This document shows, in pieces, positions 51,661-59,143 of a DNA stretch of 61,196 bases. The notes below the pieces were generated by a model. The model saw only the letters and a program-made list of their open reading frames with translations. It did not search any database and was not told where the DNA came from. Source of the DNA: Streptomyces sp. MUM 178J (lineage in GTDB: Bacteria > Actinomycetota > Actinomycetes > Streptomycetales > Streptomycetaceae); the NCBI RefSeq assembly GCF_022414575.1, contig NZ_JADWYQ010000038.1, forward strand, positions 1 to 61,196. Reading direction: 5' to 3'. The position numbers were made by a program, and so were the translations under genes. Position 1 is the stretch's first letter, and each line of letters opens with the position of its first letter.

Positions 51661-51864
51661 CTACATGCCCCGCTCCAGCTCTCCGGGGAGGGGACCGGGG
51701 GCAAGTTCCGCGGCGTGGTCCGGGCACGCGTAGAGGGTTGTTCCGGGGCCGCTGTTGCTTTGAATCCAGCGGATCGCCACGGGGGCGTTCGTGAGGGTGT
51801 GGCACTTGATACACAGCGCCACGTGTCCGGCGAGGACGGTCGGGAACAGTTCCTCGGCGGTCAT
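51661..51864 (-). CDS. small element-encoded protein with Cys motif
   Basis: 67 residues, MTAEELFPTVLAGHVAL then CIKCHTLTNAPVAIRW and YACPDHAAELAPG. The CxxC and later CPxH could bind zinc. Such small proteins are common in Streptomyces integrative elements. The ATG overlaps the upstream TGA by 4 bp. Last gene of a three-gene coupled operon. No function known. Confidence 0.65.
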   Translation of the reverse strand: MTAEELFPTVLAGHVALCIKCHTLTNAPVAIRWIQSNSGPGTTLYACPDHAAELAPGPLPGELERGM

Positions 51865-52046
51865 GCCGTCACCCCCGTTGCGGTGCGCAGTTCGCGGTTG
51901 GGCCAACGCTGCATCCATGCGTTCCAGTGGTCTCCGTCGTGCTCGGTTTCGCGGACGCACGGGATGCGGTTGATACCGACCGGGGGGCCGCTCTCCCATC
52001 CGGGGCGGCGGGCTCCGCACCGCTCGTTGGTCGGAACGGCGGTCAC
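51861..52046 (-). CDS. small element-encoded protein
   Basis: 61 residues from a GTG overlapping the upstream stop (GTGA). It reads VPTNERCGARRPGWESGPPV, then CVRETEHDGDHWNAWMQRWP: two Cys and a His-rich HDGDHW, possibly metal-binding. Coupled at both ends. Function unknown. Confidence 0.65.
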   Translation of the reverse strand: MTAVPTNERCGARRPGWESGPPVGINRIPCVRETEHDGDHWNAWMQRWPNRELRTATGVTA

Positions 52047-52357
52047 GCTGCCACCCGCTCTCGCGTCACGAGACTGCCGAGCGGCAACGTCGGATAGTCG
52101 TAGTCCACGCCGAGCGCGGCAAACTCGGCAGCCCACACCCGTTCGCGCTGTAGGTCGGGCAGCTCTCGTGTGTGTTCATTGCGGAAGATGGCTCGCACTT
52201 CCCGCGCACTTGGGGCGGTCCACGGCCGGGACCAGGGCGACACGGGGGCGGGTTCGGGGGTCTGTGCGGCGAGGAATGCCGCGCTGTGGCGTCCGGGTCG
52301 GCGAGGGGCGAGGACGGAGAGCACCCAGCAAAGGGCGCGGGCGATAACATCGCGCAT
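52043..52357 (-). CDS. small element-encoded protein
   Basis: 104 residues, first gene of the three-gene operon. An N-terminal amphipathic stretch (VIARALCWVLSVLAPRRPGR) is followed by a Pro-rich part and a charged C-terminus VRAIFRNEHTRELPDLQRER. No family recognised. Divergent from the GntR gene, so its promoter shares the iteron region. Confidence 0.6.
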   Translation of the reverse strand: MRDVIARALCWVLSVLAPRRPGRHSAAFLAAQTPEPAPVSPWSRPWTAPSAREVRAIFRNEHTRELPDLQRERVWAAEFAALGVDYDYPTLPLGSLVTRERVAA

Positions 52358-52390
52358 GGTCGTTCCAGCTCCTACTAGCTGAGTCGGCTA

Positions 52391-52426
52391 GCCCCGATGG
52401 ACCGGGCCTAATCGGTCTGTCGGGGC
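52391..52426. promoter_or_regulatory. stem-loop between divergent small-gene operon and GntR gene
   Basis: GCCCCGATGGACCG and CGGTCTGTCGGGGC pair over 13 of 14 bases around 8 nt. It lies upstream of both genes, so it is not an ordinary terminator; it could be a leader structure or an operator of the minus-strand operon. Confidence 0.55.
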
Positions 52427-52463
52427 GTTCTGTTGTGTTCGGTGAATCACGCTAAGCCAACAC

Positions 52464-52530
52464 GTCTAACTCGTCCACCTGTCTAACTGAACTGCCTGTC
52501 TAAGTCGCCCAAGGTTGGCCGTTTGTCTAC
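52464..52530. promoter_or_regulatory. iterated GTCTAA sites before the GntR gene
   Basis: GTCTAAC (52464), GTCTAAC (52481) and GTCTAAG (52498) are spaced exactly 17 bp, and a partial GTCTAC lies at 52525. The last ends 10 bp before the GntR ATG. Likely repressor sites for the GntR protein, as in the KorSA-type control of Streptomyces elements. Confidence 0.65.
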
Positions 52531-52539
52531 GCTCTCCCC

Positions 52540-52815
52540 ATGCCTGAGCGCTCCCCGGACCCGCACACTCCCCGAGCCCCGTATATGCGGGTGCTGGACG
52601 CGTTGACCGCGGATATTCGGGCGGGCAAGTTCGCTCCGGGTGAGCGCATCCCGTCCGAAGCCGAGCTATGCGAGCGGCACAAGGTTGCCCGCGAGACAGC
52701 CCGCCGAGCGGTTCGTGTGCTCCGGGAACGCGGGCTCGTCGTCACCGAGTGGGGCAAGGGGACGTTCGTTGCCGGTCCCGCCGAGCGGGGCGAGGACGAG
52801 CACCAGGACGAGTAA
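52540..52815 (+). CDS. minimal GntR-family regulator (KorSA-like)
   Basis: 91 residues consisting almost only of the GntR winged helix: PYMRVLDALTADIRAGKFAP, GERIPSEAELCERHKVARET, RRAVRVLRERGLVVTEWGKG. There is no effector domain. Such short GntR proteins control transfer or maintenance genes on Streptomyces integrative elements and plasmids. Iterated sites directly in front suggest autoregulation and control of the divergent small-gene operon. Confidence 0.88.
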   Translation: MPERSPDPHTPRAPYMRVLDALTADIRAGKFAPGERIPSEAELCERHKVARETARRAVRVLRERGLVVTEWGKGTFVAGPAERGEDEHQDE

Positions 52816-52962
52816 GAGGCAGGGAAGCCCCGCCCATGCGGCACGGGGGCAGCACACGGACGGGGCCGGGGTGGCACCCTCACCGCTTCGGGGGTAGCGG
52901 TGTCGGATCGGGTGCCAGGGACCGGCACGCGGACTGTCAGGGAGGGTCCGCGGTACCGGGGG

Positions 52963-54108
52963 CTATTGCGCTCCCATGGATGCGCGCCACCGGCCACGGG
53001 ACAGGTGGCACACCCCATCGGGCGTGATGCGGACGCGCGCACCGAGTAGCGGTAGTGCCCCCTCGGTGTTGAGTCGGTTCCGGATGCGCTCCAAGGCAGT
53101 CCACAGACGTTGCGGGCCACCCTGGTGCACGTTGGGCGCGTCGGTCCACTCGGCGGATGCACGCGCCCATGACCCGTCGGGGTGCACCAGGTAGGCGGTT
53201 CGCGTCCGCCCGCTGGTCTCATATCCGAGTTCTACGCCCGGTGTGGCGACTTCCAGCATGGACCGGAGTTCCCACGCGTTCGCCACGTCCACCACGGGAT
53301 AACGGCCCGTGCTGGTCTCGTCCCCGCCTGCCTCGCGAGCGAGGGTGAACAGCTCGGCGAGAGCGGGCGGGTAGTCGTCGCCGGACCGGGTGAGCATGAA
53401 ACCCGCCATGTCCCGTTCCACCTGCCCCACCACGTCCCCGTTCCGGTGCTTCCACCCGGTGATGATCAGGGACGTGCGCGCGAGCGTCGTTGCGATGCGT
53501 CCGCCGGGTTCCAGTGCGGAGAGCACCGCGCGGAGTCCCGGACCGGGGGCGAGGGCGACCGTGCACACGATGCGGTCATACGAGCCCGGCACGGTCTCGG
53601 TGGCGTCCGCCGTGATCATCTTCGGGCGGTACCCCATGTCTGCGAGCCGGTCCCGTGCTGCACTGACTAGGTACGGGTCCACGTCCAGACTGGTCACGTG
53701 CTCGTCCCCGAGCCGGTAACAGGCGTACGCATTGAGCCCGCCGGCTCCGGTCCCCAAGTCCAGTAGGGACAGCCCGTCCCCGAGTCGCCCGTGTCGCAGC
53801 ATCCGCACCACCAGACTCGGCATGGTCGCGGATGACGTGGGCAGTCCCTCGGGCTGGTCTCCGGGTTCGGCGTGGTCGGCGTGCAGCGCGCCAACCCTGG
53901 TGATCAGCGACCGGTCCGCGTACGCGGCTTCCGCCCACGCTTCCGGGTCGCTCAGTCCATCGTGCAGCACCCATCGGCCCGAGTCGTCCACGTCCCACCA
54001 GCGGGGCACCAGCTCGTGACGGGCGACGCGCGCCACAGGGGCGAGCCACCGTGAATCCGGGTCGGTCACCTGGTCCGCGAGGGTGCTTGCCTTGCTCTCC
54101 CAATCCAT
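52963..54108 (-). CDS. PIMT-like class I methyltransferase
   Basis: 381 residues. The motif LPTSSATMPSLVVRML (about 89-104) followed by the SAM motif LLDLGTGAG (115-123), SLDVDPYLVSAARDRL and YDRIVCTVAL is that of protein-isoaspartate methyltransferase-like enzymes. The C-terminal 170 residues form an extra domain. In actinobacteria, PIMT-like proteins of this type often modify ribosomal peptides. It follows the radical SAM gene by 18 bp in one operon, supporting joint action on one substrate. Substrate unknown. Confidence 0.85.
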   Translation of the reverse strand: MDWESKASTLADQVTDPDSRWLAPVARVARHELVPRWWDVDDSGRWVLHDGLSDPEAWAEAAYADRSLITRVGALHADHAEPGDQPEGLPTSSATMPSLVVRMLRHGRLGDGLSLLDLGTGAGGLNAYACYRLGDEHVTSLDVDPYLVSAARDRLADMGYRPKMITADATETVPGSYDRIVCTVALAPGPGLRAVLSALEPGGRIATTLARTSLIITGWKHRNGDVVGQVERDMAGFMLTRSGDDYPPALAELFTLAREAGGDETSTGRYPVVDVANAWELRSMLEVATPGVELGYETSGRTRTAYLVHPDGSWARASAEWTDAPNVHQGGPQRLWTALERIRNRLNTEGALPLLGARVRITPDGVCHLSRGRWRASMGAQ

Positions 54109-54126
54109 GATGGCGAGCCTTTCAGG

Positions 54127-54990
54127 TCAGTACGCGGGGTCACAGGCTTCCGTGTTCGCGGGGTCGCAGTCGCCCGAGTCGTTCGGGGTGCACGCGGCGC
54201 GCGGAGCGGGAACGCTCGCCGAGAGTTCCGCCCATGCCTTCCCGCCGAACAGCTCGGCGAGTGAGGTTTCCCGGACGTTGCCCGCCGGGAAGTTGCGCGA
54301 GAGCACGCAGCCGGCGAGGTCTCCGTTCGGGAGGATGGCAGCGCGTCCGCGGGTGCACCGCCCGCACATCTCGTCCAGCGTCGGTGACTGCCCCGGCAGA
54401 GCGGCACGCCCGACCGCACGCACCCGGTCCGTGTTGATGTGCTTCACACCCATGGATTCCAGCTCGGCGCGCGCTCCGGCAACGCGCTGCCCCGGCAGGA
54501 TGTCCACGATTCCAGCCCGGACCGTGACCCCGCGGTTGACTGCCTCGCGGATGTGGCACCGAGTGCGGACGTAGCTGCCCTTCCGCCGGGTGATCTTGTC
54601 GTGTTCGGCGGGGTCGTCGCTGTAGTAGCTCGTCCCGAGGGTCACGCCCTCGCGGGTGAACACGTCCCACCAGTCGGGGGCGACGTGAAACAGGTTGCTG
54701 TAGATCTCGATGTGCAGCCCGAGGGAGAGCCCCAGTTCCGTGAACTCACGCCAGTACGGGTGAACGGTCGGCTCACCCCCGATGAGCTGAACGGTGCGGA
54801 TGCCGAGCGCGGCAGCGTCCGTGATGACCGCGCGCCAGTCCGCGGGCGTCATCGTGCCGTGGCTCGCTTGCGGGCTGGACTCAGACAGACAGTGCGTGCA
54901 CGTGAGCTGACACTTACCGGTGATCTCCAGCTCAAGAGAGCGGATACCGGCGAGCGGGGATGCGGCGGGCGGTTCAAGGACGGTGGTCAC
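54127..54990 (-). CDS. radical SAM protein with Cys-rich auxiliary region
   Basis: 287 residues from a GTG after GGAGGGAAGTTGCACC. The cluster motif is Cys27, Cys31, Cys34 (CQLTCTHC), followed by QLIGGEPTVHPYW. The C-terminal region has CGRCTRGRAAILPNGDLAGC and a further Cys-rich end (ACTPNDSGDCDPANTEACDP), like an SPASM/Twitch site for extra iron-sulfur clusters. Such enzymes modify peptides or small metabolites. The ATG-less start overlaps a 40-codon frame as GTGA. With the methyltransferase it looks like a peptide-maturation cassette on a mobile element. Confidence 0.9.
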   Translation of the reverse strand: MTTVLEPPAASPLAGIRSLELEITGKCQLTCTHCLSESSPQASHGTMTPADWRAVITDAAALGIRTVQLIGGEPTVHPYWREFTELGLSLGLHIEIYSNLFHVAPDWWDVFTREGVTLGTSYYSDDPAEHDKITRRKGSYVRTRCHIREAVNRGVTVRAGIVDILPGQRVAGARAELESMGVKHINTDRVRAVGRAALPGQSPTLDEMCGRCTRGRAAILPNGDLAGCVLSRNFPAGNVRETSLAELFGGKAWAELSASVPAPRAACTPNDSGDCDPANTEACDPAY

Positions 54991-55109
54991 GGTGCAACTT
55001 CCCTCCGTTTGACGGGTGTTCGGAACTTGCCGGGCCGGTCGGCGGCCAGACCGTCACGCACGACAGCCGACCGGGGTTGAGCCCCGCCCCCTGCCACAGA
55101 GCGAGTCAC
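54987..55109 (-). CDS. 40-codon reading frame coupled to the radical SAM gene
   Basis: GTG at 55109, stop overlapping the radical SAM start as GTGA. It encodes 40 residues: MTRSVAGGGAQPRSAVVRDG followed by a basic end GKFRTPVKRREVAP. Exact 4-bp coupling and position directly before the modifying enzymes make it a candidate precursor peptide or leader. Against it: no good ribosome site and no known core motif. Confidence 0.3.
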   Translation of the reverse strand: MTRSVAGGGAQPRSAVVRDGLAADRPGKFRTPVKRREVAP

Positions 55110-55165
55110 GGACCCGTGCTGCCCTGGTCCGGGTCCTATGTGGCGAGGGCGGGAGTATCAGCGCG

Positions 55166-55651
55166 CTACGTCCACGGGTCCGCAGCGAGGACGTACAGAG
55201 GGTGTGACAGTCCGCCGATGCGGTGAGCTATCAGCTCGGGCGACGACGGGTCGGGCTCATCGGAGGGGAGCCGGACCGGCCAGACGGACAGGGTGTACGT
55301 GCAGTCCGCATCCGGGACCGTGATGAACAGCGGGTGCCCGCCCTTAATGCGCTCACGTGCCTCGCGTTGCTCGTCCGGGTCCGTAGCCCACACACGGAGT
55401 TCGGCGGGGCAGTCCCGTACAGGCACGGTTGCCGCACGCATGGTCGGCTGTACCCATGCCGAACCTTGCGGGTCGGGGTCGAGTCGGTCCGCGATACGCA
55501 GTGCCTCGCCGCGGAGCCATCGGAGCACCAACGCGGAGGAAATGCTCGCTGTTGTGCTCAAGACATACGGCACGATCTCGCCCGTGCCGTACACCGGTCC
55601 TTCCGCGCGCACCTCTGCCCAGTAGCCCGCTGGCTCCGGTCCGCCGTTCAT
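55166..55651 (-). CDS. element-encoded hypothetical protein
   Basis: 161 residues, starting MNGGPEPAGYWAEVRAEGPV after GGGGGTGCCC. The middle has VLSTTASISSALVLRWLRGE and the C-terminus FITVPDADCTYTLSVWPVRL then AHRIGGLSHPLYVLA. No signal peptide. No family recognised. It is coupled to the upstream gene by ATGA, and the radical SAM cassette follows 57 bp later. Confidence 0.65.
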   Translation of the reverse strand: MNGGPEPAGYWAEVRAEGPVYGTGEIVPYVLSTTASISSALVLRWLRGEALRIADRLDPDPQGSAWVQPTMRAATVPVRDCPAELRVWATDPDEQREARERIKGGHPLFITVPDADCTYTLSVWPVRLPSDEPDPSSPELIAHRIGGLSHPLYVLAADPWT

Positions 55652-55917
55652 GATGGGCACCCCCGCCACATGACCCACGGGCGTTCGATCACTTCGGCAT
55701 AGCTGGTGTGCTCGGGGTGCTCGCGCATGTGGTCGAACGCCCATGTCTGCGGCTCGGTCGGGTCCTCGCTCATGGGTGATTTCGCGGCACACTCGGTGTC
55801 GTCCTCGGTGAGCGTGAGGCACCGGAACGCGTACGTCAGAGGCGGTGCGTCGTCGTCCTGATCGGGACGTAACGTCCAGTCGACAAACCGGAACGTGCGG
55901 CGGGTCGAGGTGGTCAC
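55648..55917 (-). CDS. DUF7848-like small protein
   Basis: 89 residues: MTTSTRRTFRFVDWTLRPDQ, then Cys at YAFRCLTL and DDTECAAK, and the C-terminus TWAFDHMREHPEHTSYAEVI followed by ERPWVMWRGC. The AFDHMREHPEHTSY segment is a pattern I know from small actinobacterial proteins (DUF7848, from memory) found near XRE/DUF397 genes. Coupled at both ends by 4-bp overlaps. Confidence 0.7.
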   Translation of the reverse strand: MTTSTRRTFRFVDWTLRPDQDDDAPPLTYAFRCLTLTEDDTECAAKSPMSEDPTEPQTWAFDHMREHPEHTSYAEVIERPWVMWRGCPS

Positions 55918-56168
55918 AGCCGCTCACCGCGGCTACGTGCGTTCGCGCGGGCGGTCTCGGCGTGCAAACGCTGTTCGAGGCTCGCCGGCTGTACGTCCTC
56001 CGGGGCGACGGTCCATGGGGTCCCGCCAGTGACGGGGCGGAGGGACCAAAGCCCGCACGACTCGCCTCGGAACTCTCCGACCCGATCCTGTGCATCCACC
56101 ATCAGCGTGCCGGGGGCCGGGACGTGTGGGGGTTCCTGCCGCTCCGTGGGAACGTTCTTGCCGGACAC
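55914..56168 (-). CDS. element-encoded hypothetical protein, first of a coupled operon
   Basis: 84 residues from the GTG at 56168, chosen because GGAGAGGAG lies five bases ahead. The sequence SGKNVPTERQEPPHVPAPGT then GEFRGESCGLWSLRPVTGGT suggests a small beta protein; the end is a charged helix. Function unknown. Divergent from the XRE gene 106 bp away. Confidence 0.65.
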   Translation of the reverse strand: MSGKNVPTERQEPPHVPAPGTLMVDAQDRVGEFRGESCGLWSLRPVTGGTPWTVAPEDVQPASLEQRLHAETARANARSRGERL

Positions 56169-56274
56169 GACCACTCCTCTCCGTAGTGCTTCCACTACCA
56201 AGGCGATTCAGCGTGACCTAGAGTCGGAGTGTCTTCAACTTACGGAAGTTGCTTGTTGAGTTGGGCGGTGACCG

Positions 56275-57102
56275 TTGAACCGGAAAGAGCTAGATCCCGA
56301 AGCATCACCGAGCGCGAAGTTTGGGCAGCTACTACGCACGTTGCGGGATGAACGGGGGTGGACACAGGATGAGCTAGCTTCGCGTGTCGGGTGCTCCGGC
56401 GCGCACGTTTCCGCCGTAGAAACTGGTCGCCGCCCTCCAACTCAGCGATTTGCGGCAAGTCTTGACAGAGCGTTTGGCACCGGAGACATGTTCGAACGTC
56501 AGAGCCGGGCCGCCCGTCACACTGCGCTCATCGAAGGGTTCCCGGAGTACGTTGCACTTGAGGAACGGGCAGCAGAGATCCGGCTGTATGAAGTGGGCGT
56601 CATCCCCGGTCTTTTACAGACGCCCGAGTACGCAGCGACGTTGGAAGCGGACGCGGTACGGCGGGAAGCGATCACCTCTGAGCAGGCGGACGAACGGGTT
56701 GAACTCCTGGTGAAGCGGCAAAAAAGTCTTGTGCGGTCGCCGTCCCCCCTGATCACCGCTGTACTCGATGAAGGGTGTATCCGTCGTCCGATGGGAGCCC
56801 CCTCGGCCATGGACGCTCAGCTTGCACGCTTACTTGAGTTCGCCGAGCAGCCAAACACCGTGTTGCAGGTTGCACCGTTCTCTATGGGAGCACGCAGACC
56901 GTTCAGCCTGCCCGTTACCGTGCTCACGATGCCGGACCGCTCGTTGGTGTCCTACGCCGAGTCCGCCCATCGGGGCCACCTCGAACGGGAAAGCACGTTC
57001 GTACTTCCGATGGTGGCGGCCTACCATCAACTACAGGCCGAAGCGCTGTCGCAAGCGGCGTCCGTGGCCATGATCGAACAGCTTCGAAAGGGCACCCCGT
57101 GA
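56275..57102 (+). CDS. XRE-family regulator with DUF5753 domain
   Basis: 275 residues, TTG start with GGGCGGTGACCG ahead. HTH at about 15-65 (FGQLLRTLRDERGWTQDELA, GCSGAHVSAVETGRR). The DUF5753 domain follows (ALIEGFPEYVALEERAAEIR, YEVGVIPGLLQTPEYA, VLDEGCIRRPMG). Codons 114 and 186 (56614-56616 and 56830-56832) are TTA, so full-length product may need bldA. It is coupled by GTGA overlap to a DUF397 gene, the standard WhiJ/BldB-like pair that acts on development or on the host element. Confidence 0.93.
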   Translation: MNRKELDPEASPSAKFGQLLRTLRDERGWTQDELASRVGCSGAHVSAVETGRRPPTQRFAASLDRAFGTGDMFERQSRAARHTALIEGFPEYVALEERAAEIRLYEVGVIPGLLQTPEYAATLEADAVRREAITSEQADERVELLVKRQKSLVRSPSPLITAVLDEGCIRRPMGAPSAMDAQLARLLEFAEQPNTVLQVAPFSMGARRPFSLPVTVLTMPDRSLVSYAESAHRGHLERESTFVLPMVAAYHQLQAEALSQAASVAMIEQLRKGTP

Positions 57103-57308
57103 CGACCGAATCCCCCCGTTGGGTCACGTCCTCCTACAGCGGCAACGGCGGCCAGTGCATCCAGGTCGCCACGAACCTTGCCGCCTCCTGCGGCGTGGTC
57201 CCCGTCCGTGACTCCAAGAACCCGGCTGGTCCCGTGCTGGACTTCCCTGCCGACTCGTTCGCTTCCTTCGTGGCGAGCGTCAAGGGCGGAGAGTTCGACA
57301 ACGCCTGA
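57099..57308 (+). CDS. DUF397 partner protein
   Basis: 69 residues from a GTG overlapping the upstream stop. The DUF397 signature is complete: WVTSSYSGNGGQCIQVA, VPVRDSKNPAGPVLDF and FASFVASVKGGEF. DUF397 proteins antagonise the neighbouring XRE-DUF5753 regulator, much like antitoxins. Followed by a clear terminator. Confidence 0.93.
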   Translation: MTTESPRWVTSSYSGNGGQCIQVATNLAASCGVVPVRDSKNPAGPVLDFPADSFASFVASVKGGEFDNA

Positions 57309-57385
57309 CGATTCGAGCCGCACACGTTCACGTCAGCCCCATCGTTCCTGGCATGGTGGGGCTTGGCGGTGCACGCCAAACGACG

Positions 57386-57430
57386 AAAGCCCCGCCACAC
57401 CCCCCGAGTTGGCAGGCATGGCGGGGCTTT
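57386..57430. terminator. terminator after the XRE-DUF397 pair
   Basis: AAAGCCCCGCCA and TGGCGGGGCTTT, perfect 12-bp arms, 21-nt loop. The remainder of 57309-57679 has no reading frame I would support on either strand. Confidence 0.85.
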
Positions 57431-57679
57431 GGTCACGCTGCCCGGAGTCGGGGCGCGCGACGTACAGGGGGCACGAATCACAGACCCTCGGGGCGGGCCC
57501 TGGTCAGGCATGCGGTTGGCAAGGTAGACACCCCGTGCCTGATCACCGTGGCGGACCCGCATGGACTCAGCACTCACGCCATACCGGTCCATGGGCTTGG
57601 CCCGGAGTGCACCGTCTCGCCCCTGCACTCCGGTCCGTTGCTTGGCTTCCGCCCACGGGCCCGTGCGTGACCACCTGAG

Positions 57680-58291
57680 TCATGCCGCTGCCGCGCTCTT
57701 GATCTTCGCAATTACCTGCCGGTTGGCGTAGAGAGCGCCGTTGGTGCTGTTCAGGCCCGGTACGGAGCCAACGAGACCGTCCAGCAGATCAAAGAACGCG
57801 TGCGCCTCCGCGTTGCCGTCCCCGACGATCGGGGCACCGTTGGCACCCGCCGAAATGACCTGCGCGCCCGTCAGTCGCTTACGCAGACCGTCAAAGGACT
57901 TGGCGTCCGTGGAAACGTCGCCGTTGAAAAACGTGTCCTGAAACTTGTACGCAGCGGCCTTGACCTTCATGCGGGTCTGAATGGCTCGCTGATCGTTGAT
58001 GTTGCCGCGGGTCTGAACAATGAAACGGTCCACGTCCGCGTCACCGCCGAGAATCACCAGAGATTCCGACTTCTGGTTTACGGCGCCCGTGCTCTCGGTG
58101 TATCCCTCGTTCACGCCACGGAAAGCGACACCGGGCAGGGTGGCTTCCTCGTTGTAGGCGTACGCGTTGCCCTCGATGGGCAGCAGCGGAATACGGTCCA
58201 GAATGGACGACTCCTGAACGAAAGTCTCAATGACTCCGCGCTGAAGATTGGTCGTGCTGAGATTCGCGGACTCTGCCAGCGAAAGCGCCAT
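57680..58291 (-). CDS. phage major capsid protein, truncated
   Basis: 203 residues, MALSLAESANLSTTNLQRGV onwards, with the HK97-type N-arm/E-loop region (YAYNEEATLPGVAFRGVNEG, YTESTGAVNQKSESLVILGG) and P-domain start. It stops at KIKSAAAA, roughly two thirds of the normal length, just where homologues enter the last A-domain strands. No continuing frame is found on the other side of the stop. A full capsid cannot be built, so this is a decayed or re-purposed gene. The ATG follows GTAGGGGGTAAC. Confidence 0.85.
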   Translation of the reverse strand: MALSLAESANLSTTNLQRGVIETFVQESSILDRIPLLPIEGNAYAYNEEATLPGVAFRGVNEGYTESTGAVNQKSESLVILGGDADVDRFIVQTRGNINDQRAIQTRMKVKAAAYKFQDTFFNGDVSTDAKSFDGLRKRLTGAQVISAGANGAPIVGDGNAEAHAFFDLLDGLVGSVPGLNSTNGALYANRQVIAKIKSAAAA

Positions 58292-58321
58292 GTGTTACCC
58301 CCTACATTTGGGCATGAAAAA

Positions 58322-58346
58322 AGGGGCACACGGTTTGTGTGTCCCT
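58322..58346. promoter_or_regulatory. stem-loop upstream of the capsid gene
   Basis: AGGGGCACAC and GTGTGTCCCT pair with one mismatch around GGTTT, 30 bp before the capsid ATG and 220 bp after the lectin gene. May be a processing site or internal terminator. The remaining 58347-58566 shows no supported gene. Confidence 0.5.
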
Positions 58347-58566
58347 CGGGTTCGGCGTGGTGGGCGGTTACAGGAATTAATTAGGTGACGTCGACGCCGC
58401 TCATCCGGCGGCGTTTTGAGCGATGCTGCAAAGGCCGTACGCGAGCGAAAGCGGGGCTAATAGCACACCCCTCAAACCTCCGCTTGGCGCGGACTGCATT
58501 CCAGCGCCTCCGGGGTAGCGGAACAAGAACTGCCACGAGTCGGCAGAGGAAATTCCGCAGGCTAAA

Positions 58567-59031
58567 TCAGTCCACCGAACTGAGGCGCCAATACTGATTC
58601 GGCTGCCCATTCGGTTGAAATTGAATCAAGCGAGTCCCGCGACCAGCTCCTTCGAACGCGTCTAGGAATTTACCGCTGTGCACGACCCTGAGGGAGAAAT
58701 GCTCTCCGATATTGTCCCAGTACAAGTCCCACTTCTGATTGGGGCCTCCACGAAACTCAAATTGGATCACCTGGGCTCCGTTTTCCGCCTTGCCTTCAAA
58801 GACGTCCAGGCTTTTCCCAGAGTGGCGCGCGGTAATCTTGTAGCGTCGTTGGGCTCCGGCTCCACCAACTTCCTCGAAACGCCACTGCTGGTTGAACGTA
58901 GAGTGCCGAGGCCAAAGAATAACTTGGGCGCCATCACTCTGCGACGCTTCCTTGACATCCCATACGAGATTCGGATCGCTTTTGCTGGAGATTTCGTAGA
59001 ACTTTCCGGGGTCCGGCAGCGCATATGACAT
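58567..59031 (-). CDS. ricin B-type lectin-domain protein inserted in the head operon
   Basis: 154 residues, a single beta-trefoil with three repeats marked by QQWRF, QKWDL and QYWRL, the QxW signature. Other landmarks are YKITARHSGKSLDVFEG and LRVVHSGKFLDAFEG. No signal peptide. GC is well below the flanking phage genes, so it arrived separately (a moron). It lies between scaffold and capsid genes, where head-decoration genes often sit. Carbohydrate binding is expected from the fold. Confidence 0.9.
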   Translation of the reverse strand: MSYALPDPGKFYEISSKSDPNLVWDVKEASQSDGAQVILWPRHSTFNQQWRFEEVGGAGAQRRYKITARHSGKSLDVFEGKAENGAQVIQFEFRGGPNQKWDLYWDNIGEHFSLRVVHSGKFLDAFEGAGRGTRLIQFQPNGQPNQYWRLSSVD

Positions 59032-59143
59032 GTCTGTCTCCTTTGACTGCTACCTCATTAGATGTTACGACGCCCTCATGTGAATCGCGACTGGAGGAGA
59101 GAGGCAAGACATCGGCCCCTACGACACCACGATTTCGACATCG

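Noticed and set aside
57134..57592. minus-strand frame starting MDRYGVSAES between the capsid and DUF397 genes
   Set aside because: It reads like protein briefly but runs antisense through the terminator and the DUF397 gene; no ribosome site.
58385..58597. 70-codon plus-strand frame between capsid and lectin genes
   Set aside because: Arg-rich, no recognisable features and opposite to the operon direction.
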